Assembly: GCF_002877365.1 (NCBI RefSeq)
Contig: NZ_MCWZ01000296.1
Coordinates: 1 to 39,866 of the forward strand
Length of the DNA: 39,866 bases
Reading direction: 5' to 3'
DNA from: Vibrio sp. 10N.261.55.A7
GTDB taxonomy: Bacteria > Pseudomonadota > Gammaproteobacteria > Enterobacterales > Vibrionaceae
Positions 1 through 8,551 of this stretch are shown piece after piece. Every line of letters begins with the position of its first letter. The first letter of the stretch is position 1. A model generated the notes under the pieces. The model was not told the origin of the DNA and searched no databases. It saw nothing but the letters and a program-made list of their open reading frames with translations. A program made the translations under genes and the position numbers.

Positions 1-86
1 TAATCAAGCGAATGGGGTATGGGTATCGAGATACAGACTACTTCTTCTTGAAGATAAAAGCGGCTTTCCCCGGAAAGTCGCGATGA
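1..86 (+). pseudogene. 3' end of a transposase (ISL3-like), cut by the window edge
   Basis: The frame starting at base 3 reads IKRMGYGYRDTDYFFLKIKA, continues for a few residues and stops at TGA (84-86). The pattern of a basic IK-R, then GYGYRD, then an aromatic FFLKI block near the C-terminus is what I associate with ISL3-type DDE transposases, where it follows the last catalytic Glu. Only about 27 residues are visible, so it cannot be said whether the element is intact to the left. No clear terminal inverted repeat is seen in the following 220 bases, which otherwise hold no gene. The family assignment is from memory of the motif and is moderate at best. Confidence 0.5.
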
Positions 87-310
87 ACCATAAAAAAGGC
101 ATCACGCCTCAAATCGCCGAACTAGATTACCACCTAAATTAACACTGTCATGTTTCGTGGATTGATAAGAGAGATTGCAAAAAAGCACCGAACAAATAGC
201 AAATTCATGTTGAATAGCCTTATTCAGTGCTTAAGTATTGTTTATTGCGTCATGGTGATGCTATGTAAAGCCTCTATGGCTAGTTTAAGAACGACTTACA
301 AAAACGCCGT

Positions 311-973
311 TTAATCCACATTTAGATTAAGAGGAATTTCTGCCAGCTGCTGCCCTTGGTTTCTAGGGTAGATAATGTACTCGCCGTGATATTTCACCAC
401 CGATTTGTAATCCGTCACCTTATGTACCATAAAGCCCGCAGCGGCCGCTTTCTCGATGAAGTACGCATGATTCCCGCGCACGAACCAGTGCATCGGTTTC
501 GTCAGCAACTCACCCTCAAAACAGTCATCACACTGATCAGCGCATAACGCTAAGGAGCTATGACCATCAGTAAAGATCTGAACTTTACCACCGCCAAGTA
601 ACGGCTCTGACGTAGACACGTCCCAATCTTCAGCAATCATTAAATCCAAGAACGCTTCAATATCACTGTCTTTCAACTCCTCGCCTTGCTCATTATCCGC
701 AAAGAATTGTGCATAAAATACAGAGATGCGTTTGAAAATAAACGGCAACGCTGCATTGTCACCTTTTGAGCGACCAGACTTCTGCCAGCGAATCAAATCA
801 TCAACCACACAACGATGGAACCGTTGGCTCTTTAACGACTTCGTCACCCAACGGACTAGAAAGTGATTGTTTGCAATAGGTGCATCCGGCAGTTTGCCCG
901 TAGCATGTTCAGCATGTAGCTCTTCAAGAGCCGCATTCACCAGTTTTTGAATTTCAATTGTATACGTCGACAC
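311..973 (-). CDS. DUF2913 family protein
   Basis: A 220-residue soluble protein of unknown function belonging, by pattern, to DUF2913, a family largely restricted to vibrios and relatives. Recognisable parts are the N-terminal helix STYTIEIQKLVNAALEELH, the block NNHFLVRWVTKSLKSQRFHR and the central DLIRWQKSGRSKGDNAALPF. The frame is open further upstream, but I place the start at a GTG (complement of 971-973) because AGGAAG lies nine bases before it and because this GTG shares one base with the TAG stop of the upstream efflux gene, an arrangement typical of translational coupling. It is therefore probably the last gene of a unit with the Bcr/CflA transporter. No signal peptide or membrane segment is seen. 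Confidence 0.8.
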   Translation of the reverse strand: MSTYTIEIQKLVNAALEELHAEHATGKLPDAPIANNHFLVRWVTKSLKSQRFHRCVVDDLIRWQKSGRSKGDNAALPFIFKRISVFYAQFFADNEQGEELKDSDIEAFLDLMIAEDWDVSTSEPLLGGGKVQIFTDGHSSLALCADQCDDCFEGELLTKPMHWFVRGNHAYFIEKAAAAGFMVHKVTDYKSVVKYHGEYIIYPRNQGQQLAEIPLNLNVD

Positions 974-2181
974 TATGCGTTTCTTCCTAATGTCCAATAA
1001 AACATAATTGACAACACAGAGCAGGCTGTCATTACCACTATCATAGGCCAAACAACGTCACTTGGCATTGCTGCAACGATGGCGCCTATAACAGAGCCTG
1101 TACCAAATCTTAACGTACCCGCTAGCGAAGACGCCGTACCCGCCATGTTTGGGTAGCCACTCAGCAATAAGCCCATCGAGTTACTACCGATTGTAGATAT
1201 GGTACCGATAAACATCACTACAAAAGGTACTGTACCCCATAAGCCAAGATCCAACATCCAACCTAGCAATAAACCTAAACCAGCAATCAGTTGTATGGTT
1301 AAACCAAGACGCATCATCGCGTGTGAGCCGACCTTTTTAACCAACCTTCCGTTAATTGCCGTCATAATGATCATCGCGACGATGTTCAGACCAAATAAGT
1401 ATCCAAATTGGTCCGGGCGCACACCAAAGATATCGATATAGACAAATGCACCTGCGGTTAGAAAAGCAAACATACCTGCAAATGAAAATGAACCCGCAAA
1501 AATAAGGCCCATCGCCGTTGGGTTACGGAATAAACCCGCGTAATTGCGCAATGTCGTCCCTAGACGCAACGGGTGCCGTTTATCAATGGCCAAAGTCTCA
1601 GGGATTTTCCAAACCACCAATGCAATAACAATAATCGCGAAAACGGCCAACACCGCAAATATCGATCGCCAACCAAACCAGATGGCCAAATAACCGCCAA
1701 TCATGGGAGCCAACAGGGGTGCAATCGTCATCACAAGCGTGACAAAAGACATAGCACGAGCAAAGTCTTCTCTGTCAAACATATCTCTGACTAACGCTTG
1801 TATCACAACTGCTGCCGCTGCACCCGCAAAGCCTTGAGCAAAACGCACATACGTGAGTGCTTCTATTCCCGTTGTCGTTGCGCTGATAACAGAAGCGATA
1901 GCAAAGAGAACAATGCCGACAAGAAGAACGGGGCGTCGACCAAAACTGTCAGCAAAAGGCCCATGGAACAATTGCCCAATGGCAAAACCGGCCAAATAAG
2001 CCGTTAGCGTAAATTGAACTTCACCCGCAGTCACGCCTAAGTCTTTTGCGATAGCTGGCATCGCAGGCAAATACATGTCAATGGCAAGAGGCGTTAATGC
2101 CCCAATAGCCCCTAAAACGGCAAAGAGCATAAAGCTAATCTTATGGGCTGTTGCACTGGAAGATATCGTATTTTGAGTCAT
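973..2181 (-). CDS. Bcr/CflA family multidrug efflux MFS transporter
   Basis: A 402-residue inner-membrane protein of the major facilitator superfamily, drug:H+ antiporter-1 type (12 helices expected). The N-terminal segment ALTPLAIDMYLPAMPAIAKD and the loop motif HGPFADSFGRRPVLLVG (motif A between helices 2 and 3) are characteristic of Bcr/CflA pumps, and the length fits the family. In E. coli bcr also lies beside rsuA, which supports orthology; the substrate here cannot be read from sequence (bicyclomycin, sulfonamides and short peptides are known for family members). It follows rsuA on the same strand with about 120 bases between, so it may have its own promoter, and it is coupled to the DUF2913 gene by a one-base overlap. 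Confidence 0.9.
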   Translation of the reverse strand: MTQNTISSSATAHKISFMLFAVLGAIGALTPLAIDMYLPAMPAIAKDLGVTAGEVQFTLTAYLAGFAIGQLFHGPFADSFGRRPVLLVGIVLFAIASVISATTTGIEALTYVRFAQGFAGAAAAVVIQALVRDMFDREDFARAMSFVTLVMTIAPLLAPMIGGYLAIWFGWRSIFAVLAVFAIIVIALVVWKIPETLAIDKRHPLRLGTTLRNYAGLFRNPTAMGLIFAGSFSFAGMFAFLTAGAFVYIDIFGVRPDQFGYLFGLNIVAMIIMTAINGRLVKKVGSHAMMRLGLTIQLIAGLGLLLGWMLDLGLWGTVPFVVMFIGTISTIGSNSMGLLLSGYPNMAGTASSLAGTLRFGTGSVIGAIVAAMPSDVVWPMIVVMTACSVLSIMFYWTLGRNA

Positions 2182-2303
2182 TGATTGTCTGGCTTTTTAA
2201 CATGCTATGTAGCGCACTGTTTGCCGCTGCACAGTCTAGAAGTGTATAGATTGGATATAATAGCGCTTAAAATGACCTAAGAGATTTCCATTTTGGAACT
2301 AAA

Positions 2304-2999
2304 CTATTTCCAAATGGAGTTCACTTCTTCTTCGGTTAAGAAACGATATTCGCCTAGCTCTAGCGATTCATCCATCTCAATCTCACCAATCTTTTCGCGG
2401 TGAAGCGCTTCAACCTTGTTCCCAAGCGCAGCGAACATACGTTTCACTTGATGGTATTTACCTTCATGGATCGTTAACAGAACTTCTTTTTCTGCACGTA
2501 CATCAAGGTGGGCAGGCAGTGTCAGTCCATCTTCACTCTTCAATTGAATACCTTGCTTAAACTTCTCAACGTAATCGTCTTCAACAGGGTCAATGAGCCA
2601 AACACGGTATGTTTTCTCGCATTTGTGTTTTGGAGAGGTAATGCGGTGAGACCATTGACCATCATCGGTAATCAATACCAACCCTGTAGTGTCAACATCA
2701 AGGCGACCAGCAAAATGAAGCTGATCCATTTTGATTTCATCAAGCAATTCAAAAGCCGTCGGATTCGTGCCATCTTCATGCGAACAAACAAACCCTTCAG
2801 GCTTGTACAACATGATATAACGAGGCCCAGATAGTTTAAGCTGATTGCCTTGCCACTCTACGACAGACTCTTCTTTGACATGTAAAGCGGCGCGCTTTTC
2901 CATTTTACCGTCAATCATGACGGCCTTAGAGCGTAGAATTTGATGTGCTTCTTTTCTTGTTACACCTAGCGAATCGCATAAAAACTTATCTAAACGCAT
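2304..2999 (-). CDS. rsuA: 16S rRNA pseudouridine(516) synthase RsuA
   Basis: 231 residues, usual length for RsuA, which converts U516 of 16S rRNA to pseudouridine during 30S assembly. Residues 1-45 form an S4-like RNA-binding domain (MRLDKFLCDSLGVTRKEAHQ). The catalytic motif AGRLDVDTTGLVLITDDG is at about residues 97-114 with the nucleophilic Asp in GRLD (about D101), and the late KYHQVKRMFAALGNKVEAL block is also family-typical. The start is supported by GAGGTAATC just before the ATG. A TATAAT hexamer (complement of 3029-3034) about 30 bases upstream is a plausible -10, although no good -35 is visible. It diverges from radD, as in E. coli. Confidence 0.95.
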   Translation of the reverse strand: MRLDKFLCDSLGVTRKEAHQILRSKAVMIDGKMEKRAALHVKEESVVEWQGNQLKLSGPRYIMLYKPEGFVCSHEDGTNPTAFELLDEIKMDQLHFAGRLDVDTTGLVLITDDGQWSHRITSPKHKCEKTYRVWLIDPVEDDYVEKFKQGIQLKSEDGLTLPAHLDVRAEKEVLLTIHEGKYHQVKRMFAALGNKVEALHREKIGEIEMDESLELGEYRFLTEEEVNSIWK

Positions 3000-3266
3000 G
3001 ATTACCTCGTACTGTGATGAAGTTCAAAATTATATATCATCTATAGGCGAGATAATACAAATTAGACACTATCAAACTGAATCTTTGTAGATAGATTGAA
3101 TGGCGGCGAATAAAGAAGCAGATTCAATCGTAAACTTCGTATTTTGCATGGTCATCAACACCCTACCCTTCAACGGCCTATCACGAAAATACAATAGCTA
3201 TAAGGCTTCGCACGTAAAGAAATTAGCTGATACTATGGGCGTTATCACTCTTATCTCAATCACTTT

Positions 3267-5009
3267 ATGTACACACTTCGTCCTTACCAAGCCGACTCTG
3301 TCAAAGCCGTCATACATTATTTTCGAAAACACACCACACCCTCTGTGATTGTTCTTCCTACCGGTGCTGGCAAAAGTTTAGTCATTGCGGAACTCGCTCG
3401 CTTGGCCAAAGGACGTGTATTAGTTCTTGCTCATGTGAAAGAACTGGTAGAACAAAATCATGAAAAATACGAAGGGTACGGTTTAAAAGGTGCCATTTAC
3501 GCGGCAGGCCTTGGACGAAAAGAAACCGATCAGCAAGTCGTCTTTGCTTCGGTTCAATCTGTTGTCCGTAATCTGGATGATTTTAAAGATCAGTTTTCTC
3601 TACTAGTGATCGATGAGTGCCACCGGGTTCCCGATGTTAAAGGCAGTAGCTACCAGAAAGTCATTGCCCATTTACGGGCGCTCAATTCAGGAATGAAAGT
3701 TCTCGGCTTAACCGCGACGCCTTACCGCTTAGGCATGGGCTGGATTTATCAGTACCACACTCGTGGGCAGGTTCGCAGCGACGAGCCTCGGTTCTTCCGC
3801 GACTGTATTTTTGAGTTACCCATTCATTACTTACTCGATGAAGGGTTTCTTACTCCTGCGAGAATGATGGATGCCCCAGTATTGTCGTATGACTTCTCTC
3901 AATTGAAACCCGCGAATACCGGACGTTACAAAGAAGCCGACATGGATATGGTCATCGATCAAGCCAAACGAGCAACGCCTCAAATCGTTGAACAAATTGT
4001 GCAATTTTCTCAAGAGAAAAAAGGCATCATGGTTTTCGCTGCAACGGTGCGTCACGCACAAGAGATATTGCAGTTATTACCTCCAGAAGAATCTGCCATC
4101 GTGATTGGAGATACGCCGACTCTTGAACGTGATGACATCATTCAACGCTTTAAAAATCGCGAGATAAAGTTCCTCGTTAACGTTTCAGTGCTGACAACGG
4201 GGTTTGATGCTCCGCACGTCGATCTCATTGCGATATTGAGGCCCACCGAGTCCGTGAGTTTGTATCAACAGATCATTGGCCGAGGATTAAGGTTATCCCC
4301 TGGTAAAAATGAATGTTTGGTTCTTGATTACGCCGGTAACAATTACGACTTATACCAGCCTGAAGTTGGCGACCCTAAACCCGACTCTGACAGTGAAATC
4401 ATCACCATTCCCTGCCCTGCCTGTGGTTTCAATAATAACTTCTGGGGCAAGTTAGACAGCAATGGGTTTCTGTTAGAGCATTTCGGCCGACGCTGCCAGG
4501 GCTTTTTTACCGACGAAGACACAGGTGAAAGAGAACATTGCGGCTATCGTTTTCGGGCGAAATACTGCAACGAGTGCGGCGCTGATAACGATATTGCCGC
4601 TCGGATTTGCCATGAGTGTGATGCGACGTTAGTCGACCCAGATAAAAAGCTAAAAGAGGCACTCAATCTAAAAGATGCCCTGGTGTTTGAATGCTTAGAA
4701 ATGAACTTAACGGTACATAAAGATCAAGCAGGAAAATCTCAGCTTAAAGTCTCCTATCTCGGCGAGAATCAAGCTCAAGTTCATGAGTTTTGGTCGTTAA
4801 CAACAAAGAAACAGAAAGAACGATTTAAAGAACAGTTCGTTCGGCCACATTTAGCTGACAGGCATCGACCATTCGACGAAGCATCGCCAACGAAAGTCGT
4901 TCATAACCAACACCGATTTCGACCACCTCAGTTCGTTATTGCACGCAAGTCAGGTCGCTTTTGGAAAATGAGAGACAAGGTGTTCGAAGATGAATTACAG
5001 AGTCGATAA
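3267..5009 (+). CDS. radD: RadD (YejH) superfamily 2 DNA helicase-like repair ATPase
   Basis: 580 residues, matching the roughly 586-residue E. coli RadD, an SF2 ATPase involved in recovery from DNA damage and in recombination intermediates together with RecA and SSB. Visible motifs: Walker A PTGAGKS (31-37), Walker B DECH (116-119), motif III LTATP (148-152) and the motif VI region QQIIGRGLRLSPG. The C-terminal half holds a cysteine-rich zinc-binding module (CPACG, RRCQ, EHCGYR, CNECG, CHEC). The N-terminus MYTLRPYQADSVKAVIHYFR aligns with the E. coli protein, which fixes the start although the ribosome-binding site is weak. It diverges from rsuA across about 270 bases that hold no convincing gene. 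Confidence 0.94.
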   Translation: MYTLRPYQADSVKAVIHYFRKHTTPSVIVLPTGAGKSLVIAELARLAKGRVLVLAHVKELVEQNHEKYEGYGLKGAIYAAGLGRKETDQQVVFASVQSVVRNLDDFKDQFSLLVIDECHRVPDVKGSSYQKVIAHLRALNSGMKVLGLTATPYRLGMGWIYQYHTRGQVRSDEPRFFRDCIFELPIHYLLDEGFLTPARMMDAPVLSYDFSQLKPANTGRYKEADMDMVIDQAKRATPQIVEQIVQFSQEKKGIMVFAATVRHAQEILQLLPPEESAIVIGDTPTLERDDIIQRFKNREIKFLVNVSVLTTGFDAPHVDLIAILRPTESVSLYQQIIGRGLRLSPGKNECLVLDYAGNNYDLYQPEVGDPKPDSDSEIITIPCPACGFNNNFWGKLDSNGFLLEHFGRRCQGFFTDEDTGEREHCGYRFRAKYCNECGADNDIAARICHECDATLVDPDKKLKEALNLKDALVFECLEMNLTVHKDQAGKSQLKVSYLGENQAQVHEFWSLTTKKQKERFKEQFVRPHLADRHRPFDEASPTKVVHNQHRFRPPQFVIARKSGRFWKMRDKVFEDELQSR

Positions 5010-5121
5010 CAAACCAAAAATAACTCGGTGGTTCACTTTCTATTCATCATGATTTTTTATACTAGATTTAACGTCTCCATATGAACTTGGAGTACGTCAT
5101 TATTTCAACTAAGGTTGCCAT

Positions 5122-5526
5122 ATGCTCACAAGAAAAATTAACGCCTTAATCGTGATATTAACGAGCTCTTTGTTTATTGCCCTACCCGCTAGCGCAAATC
5201 CAAATGACCCGATACCCTCTGGGCATGATTTGGTTCAAGACACATTCAAAGAAGGGACTCGAGTTGAGTTTGATGAAGACCAAGACGAAGTCTATGACGC
5301 CGTTCAACAAGGTTTAATCAAGCCTTTTTCCGATCTTTACGAAACCATAGATGAACAACTGCACGGCCGCGTGATAAGAGTAGAGCTAGAAGAAGATGAC
5401 GATGAATGGATATACGAGCTTAAACTCGTTCATGAGCAGAACGTCATTAAAGTAGAATATAACGCTACCACCCTTGAGATGATTGAACTAAAAGGCCGAA
5501 ACCTTCACGACGTAATAAAAAAATAG
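5122..5526 (+). CDS. Periplasmic PepSY-domain protein linked to a two-component system
   Basis: 134 residues with an N-terminal signal peptide (basic MLTRK, hydrophobic core, cleavage after LPASA). The rest is acidic and ends in a PepSY-like fold: YDAVQQGLIKPFSDLYETID, then the paired strands RVIRVELEEDDDEWIYELK and VIKVEYNATTLEMIELKG. PepSY proteins of this kind often precede PhoPQ/QseBC-like regulator genes and are thought to modulate the sensor or an envelope stress response; that role is inferred from context. It lies 48 bases before the response regulator on the same strand, so the three genes are likely one operon. AAGG seven bases before the ATG supports the start. Confidence 0.85.
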   Translation: MLTRKINALIVILTSSLFIALPASANPNDPIPSGHDLVQDTFKEGTRVEFDEDQDEVYDAVQQGLIKPFSDLYETIDEQLHGRVIRVELEEDDDEWIYELKLVHEQNVIKVEYNATTLEMIELKGRNLHDVIKK

Positions 5527-5574
5527 TACGTAAACGGTAATGCCTGACTAACCAGAATAATAAAGAGAATCTGC

Positions 5575-6234
5575 ATGAAAATACTAGTGGTTGAAGATGA
5601 ACCTCGTCTTGGTGAACAAATCATAGAAACACTCGAAGTCGCTGGGTGGGTACCAGAACTGTCTCAAGATGGTATCGACGCGCTCTATCGCGCAACGTCA
5701 GAAGAATGGGACGCAATCGTCCTCGACTTAGGGTTGCCTAAACTGGATGGCCTGACTGTCCTTAAAGGCATTCGAGATGAAAACATTAATACCCCCGTCA
5801 TTATTTTAAGTGCCAGGGACACGCTTACTCAGCGTGTAGAAGGTTTAAATGCAGGTGCAGATGACTATCTCACCAAACCGTTTGAAATGGTTGAGCTCAT
5901 CGCTAGAATTCGAGCTCAATTACGCAGAGCTTCCGGTAACGCTGCCCCTGTCATGCAAATTGGTGATCTCAGCCTAGACACCCGAACGTCGAAAGTGCTT
6001 TGGCAAGGACAGGCCATCAGCCTGACAGCGTTAGAATACAAAGTCGTTGCCTATTTCATGCATAACCCTGAAAAAGTCATTTCTCGCACAGAACTGGTTG
6101 AGCATATCTATAAGCAAGATTTTGATCGTGACTCTAATACCGTCGAAGTCTTTATTGGTCGTATTCGTAAAAAGTTAGACCCGAAAGTCATCAAAACCGT
6201 TCGTGGACTTGGGTACCAATTGAATGCCAACTAG
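5575..6234 (+). CDS. OmpR/PhoP-family response regulator
   Basis: 219 residues: a receiver domain (about 1-115) with acidic pocket E7/D8, phosphoacceptor D51 in VLDLGLPKLDG, the conserved Ser of ILSAR and Lys of TKPF, followed by a winged-helix DNA-binding domain (about 125-219) with LTALEYKVVAYF and the recognition-helix/wing part RDSNTVEVFIGRIRKKL. The length and the GADDYLTKPF motif fit the PhoP/QseB subgroup. Its stop overlaps the kinase start by 11 bases, so the two are translationally coupled. Vibrio relatives of this PepSY-regulator-kinase set control lipid A modification or polymyxin resistance, but that cannot be concluded from this sequence. Confidence 0.92.
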   Translation: MKILVVEDEPRLGEQIIETLEVAGWVPELSQDGIDALYRATSEEWDAIVLDLGLPKLDGLTVLKGIRDENINTPVIILSARDTLTQRVEGLNAGADDYLTKPFEMVELIARIRAQLRRASGNAAPVMQIGDLSLDTRTSKVLWQGQAISLTALEYKVVAYFMHNPEKVISRTELVEHIYKQDFDRDSNTVEVFIGRIRKKLDPKVIKTVRGLGYQLNAN

Positions 6235-7570
6235 GTTTTCCGCCATCAAAAGACTCAGCCTAAAAAGCAGGCTACTTATCGCGGCCTCTTTATGGCTGAG
6301 TGCGATGATTCTGGCGGCGGGTGTCGGCATCCCAAAACTGGTGCATGATTACCTTATTGGCGATGTAAAGAGTCAGTTAGAACTGGCAATGGATGAAATC
6401 ACCGCACATGTAGAAGCGGATAAAGACGATCGACTGTCGCTTCCTAAAAGGCTATCGGACCCTAGATTTAGTCAACCTTACAGTGGTTTGTATTGGGTTG
6501 TGGCAACGGAAGAACAGTCCCTTCGCTCTCGTTCTTTATGGGATAAAAATATTAAGATTCTATCCCTGCCTATCCGAACGAAGATATTGGGTGCCAAAGG
6601 TGAAAAGCTGGTTTATATCACCCAAACTATTTACCTTCCTGGCGTTTCAAGCCCTGTGCATATTTTAGTCGGTGTCGATGAAGCCCCTGTTATGAATACA
6701 CTAAGCCACCTAACGCAACAGCTGTGGATTATTCTTGGCTTGCTGTTTACGGGTGTTCTAGTGCTTATCGGTTTACAGGTAGGCTGGTCACTGCGTCCAC
6801 TGGGTAAAATGCAACGAGAACTCGCCGCTTTAAGAGCAGGCCAACAAGACCAACTTGCCGAAGAATACCCGAAAGAAGTCTACCCGTTAGTGTCTGACCT
6901 CAATGCTCTACTCTTTCATTACCAAGAACTCTTAGAACGAGCGCGTAATCATGGTGGCAACTTATCACACGCACTAAAGACACCACTGTCTGTCTTGAAA
7001 AACGAAATAGCACTGTTGCCCGCTAGCGAGCAGAAAAAACTGTCGCCAGCCATTGAGCAAATCCAAACCCATATTGATTACCACCTAGGCCGAGCAAGAA
7101 TGGCAGGGGCTGCGAATATACTGTCAGTCAAATCTAACCCAAGCGAACGTATTGACGAGATTTCAATTGCCTTTGATAAAGTTTATGCCGATCGAGAGGT
7201 GATGTTGATTAACGAGCTCGATCCTGATCTAGAGGTTGCCGCCGATTCAACCGATCTGGATGAAATGCTAGGAAACTTACTTGAAAACAGTTACAAGTGG
7301 GCTCGTGGAACGATTCGAGTACACAGTGAACTCACTGCTGATAAACACATTCATATCCATATAGAAGATGATGGCCCAGGAATTCCTGAGACGAAAAGAA
7401 AACAAGCGATAGAAAGAGGTGTTCGCCTAGATGAAACAACACCAGGCACTGGATTAGGCTTAAATATAGTCAGTGAAATGTCGCACAGTTATCGAGGTCA
7501 ATTGCATTTAGAAGAAAGCTCAATGGGAGGGTTAAAAGCAACCTTAACATTGAAGTTGGCAATCAAATAG
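6224..7570 (+). CDS. PhoQ/QseC-like sensor histidine kinase
   Basis: 448 residues. Transmembrane helix 1 (about 17-36), a periplasmic sensor region (about 40-160), transmembrane helix 2 (about 166-190), HAMP linker, dimerisation domain with phosphoacceptor H249 in LSHALKTPLSVLKNE, and an ATPase domain with the N box NLLENSYKWA (N355), G1 box DDGPGIP (about 382-388) and G2 box GTGLGLNIV. It would phosphorylate the upstream regulator, whose gene it overlaps by 11 bases. The tight HALKTPL H-box and the NSYKWA N-box are typical of the PhoQ/QseC class, many of which sense cations, cationic peptides or pH; the signal here is unknown. Confidence 0.92.
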   Translation: MPTRFSAIKRLSLKSRLLIAASLWLSAMILAAGVGIPKLVHDYLIGDVKSQLELAMDEITAHVEADKDDRLSLPKRLSDPRFSQPYSGLYWVVATEEQSLRSRSLWDKNIKILSLPIRTKILGAKGEKLVYITQTIYLPGVSSPVHILVGVDEAPVMNTLSHLTQQLWIILGLLFTGVLVLIGLQVGWSLRPLGKMQRELAALRAGQQDQLAEEYPKEVYPLVSDLNALLFHYQELLERARNHGGNLSHALKTPLSVLKNEIALLPASEQKKLSPAIEQIQTHIDYHLGRARMAGAANILSVKSNPSERIDEISIAFDKVYADREVMLINELDPDLEVAADSTDLDEMLGNLLENSYKWARGTIRVHSELTADKHIHIHIEDDGPGIPETKRKQAIERGVRLDETTPGTGLGLNIVSEMSHSYRGQLHLEESSMGGLKATLTLKLAIK

Positions 7571-7631
7571 CTTGGTCTTTTTTGAATTACACAAAATCTG
7601 TTCAATTGTACGAGCTTAAGTCCATTTTCAG

Positions 7632-7660
7632 TTGCTCGCTAAGAAAGAGAATGTTAGTAT
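7632..7660 (+). promoter_or_regulatory. Predicted sigma-70 promoter of rplY
   Basis: TTGCTC (7632-7637) and TAGTAT (7655-7660) are separated by exactly 17 bases and followed by a GC-rich discriminator (CCGCGC), a pattern common at ribosomal-protein and other stringently controlled promoters. It lies about 110 bases before the rplY start. Predicted from sequence only. Confidence 0.55.
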
Positions 7661-7769
7661 CCGCGCTCGTTTTGATAGTAACTTCAGTTGCAATCGAAAC
7701 GTAAGAGCATCTCACAAGGTCGCATTGTGGATGCGATATTTAATTTTTACTAATTTTGAGAGTAAAACT
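7661..7769 (+). ncRNA. Structured 5' leader of rplY (candidate L25 autoregulatory element)
   Basis: The roughly 105-base leader folds by eye into two hairpins. The first pairs GTTTTGAT (7669-7676) with ATCGAAAC (7693-7700) and can extend through GCTC (7665-7668) with GAGC (7705-7708). The second pairs TCGCAT (7720-7725) with ATGCGA (7731-7736). L25 of E. coli is known to repress its own synthesis through the rplY leader, and L25 binds the loop E region of 5S rRNA, so a leader that mimics this site is plausible. The exact binding elements were not verified. Confidence 0.5.
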
Positions 7770-8048
7770 ATGAAATTTGAAGCAGTAGTACGTACTGAAC
7801 TAGGTAAAGGTGCGAGCCGCCGCCTACGTCACGCGGGCCAATTCCCAGCAGTTGTTTACGGTGGCGAAGCAGCTCCTGTATCTATCGCGCTGACTCATAA
7901 CGAAGTTATGAACCAAATGGACAAGCCAGAATTCTACGAAGGCATCACTCTAGTGATCGACGGCGCAGAAGTTAAGGTTAAGCCACAAGACGTTCAACGT
8001 CACGCGTTCAAGCCAAAAGTTGAGCACATGGACTTCATCCGCGTTTAA
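7770..8048 (+). CDS. rplY: 50S ribosomal protein L25
   Basis: 92 residues, the short single-domain form of L25 (E. coli has 94), which binds 5S rRNA in the large subunit. The N-terminus [20 protein letters not shown] and the C-terminal [19 protein letters not shown] are diagnostic. The frame is open for a further 46 codons upstream, but the start at 7770 matches family length, has GAGAG before it, and lies downstream of a convincing promoter and leader. It stands alone as a transcription unit with a strong terminator after it. It forms the right boundary of the core gene block; the DNA after it looks accessory. Confidence 0.97.
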   Translation: MKFEAVVRTELGKGASRRLRHAGQFPAVVYGGEAAPVSIALTHNEVMNQMDKPEFYEGITLVIDGAEVKVKPQDVQRHAFKPKVEHMDFIRV

Positions 8049-8135
8049 TTCCCTACCAAGGAATTAGCTGGATAAATCCAAGCCTTCTGCATAGAAAAGA
8101 TAATCGACTTTACCACTCGAAAATCTAAAAATTAG

Positions 8136-8174
8136 AAACCCCGATGCTACCAACATCGGGGTTTCACCGTTTTT
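8136..8174 (+). terminator. Rho-independent terminator after rplY
   Basis: Eleven-base perfect stem AAACCCCGATG (8136-8146) with CATCGGGGTTT (8154-8164), a seven-base loop, and a T run at 8170-8174. It ends the rplY unit. Confidence 0.85.
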
Positions 8175-8400
8175 AACGGTCTAAATTCTTCCAATTTCCC
8201 ATTCAAGCTACTGAAACCCCTGTAAAACCTACCGTTAAATTATAACCCTACTCACTATGGGTGGATTAAAGGTGGACGAAAGATGAACTTATACAGCAGT
8301 TCTTCTAGTTACAAATCTTAGAATGAAATGGGGCGAAGTTTAAATATGTCAGATGCAACTAGCACTCTCACTATCACGTTTATGCCCATTTCCTTGATAA

Positions 8401-8508
8401 CGTGACTACTCAGTGGCAGGTTACGCCACTGGAATCGCAGTACTTTTCCTTATGTTTGCGATTGGGAAGTGGTGCAAGAAACTCCCAGAAGCTTTCATTT
8501 CCGCCTGA
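8401..8508 (+). other. Possible remnant of a small membrane protein in the gap after rplY
   Basis: The stretch 8175-8551 has no convincing intact gene. One frame between stops (8401-8508) reads a hydrophobic segment, SVAGYATGIAVLFLMFAIGK, followed by WCKKLP and a stop, like a transmembrane helix with a basic inside end. In the adjacent frame an ATG at 8346 starts MSDATSTLTITFMPISLIT and stops at 8398-8408, so a single frameshift would join both into a small one-helix protein of about 55 residues. This may be a decayed gene or chance. Family unknown. Confidence 0.2.
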
Positions 8509-8528
8509 ATTTGCGCTCTAGAGTTATA

Positions 8529-8545
8529 GGCCGCATAAAACGGCC
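8529..8545 (-). terminator. Hairpin downstream of the ThrRS paralogue
   Basis: GGCCG (8529-8533) pairs with CGGCC (8541-8545) around a seven-base loop directly after the leftward thrS-like gene. On the transcribed strand no strong U tract follows, so its action as an intrinsic terminator is uncertain. Confidence 0.3.
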
Positions 8546-8551
8546 CATTCT

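Noticed and set aside
3100..3348. An 82-codon frame before radD
   Set aside because: It overlaps the radD start in another phase, has no ribosome-binding site and no recognisable pattern.
7632..7769. A longer N-terminus for L25
   Set aside because: The upstream codons overlap the promoter and leader, and 92 residues is the normal size of the protein.
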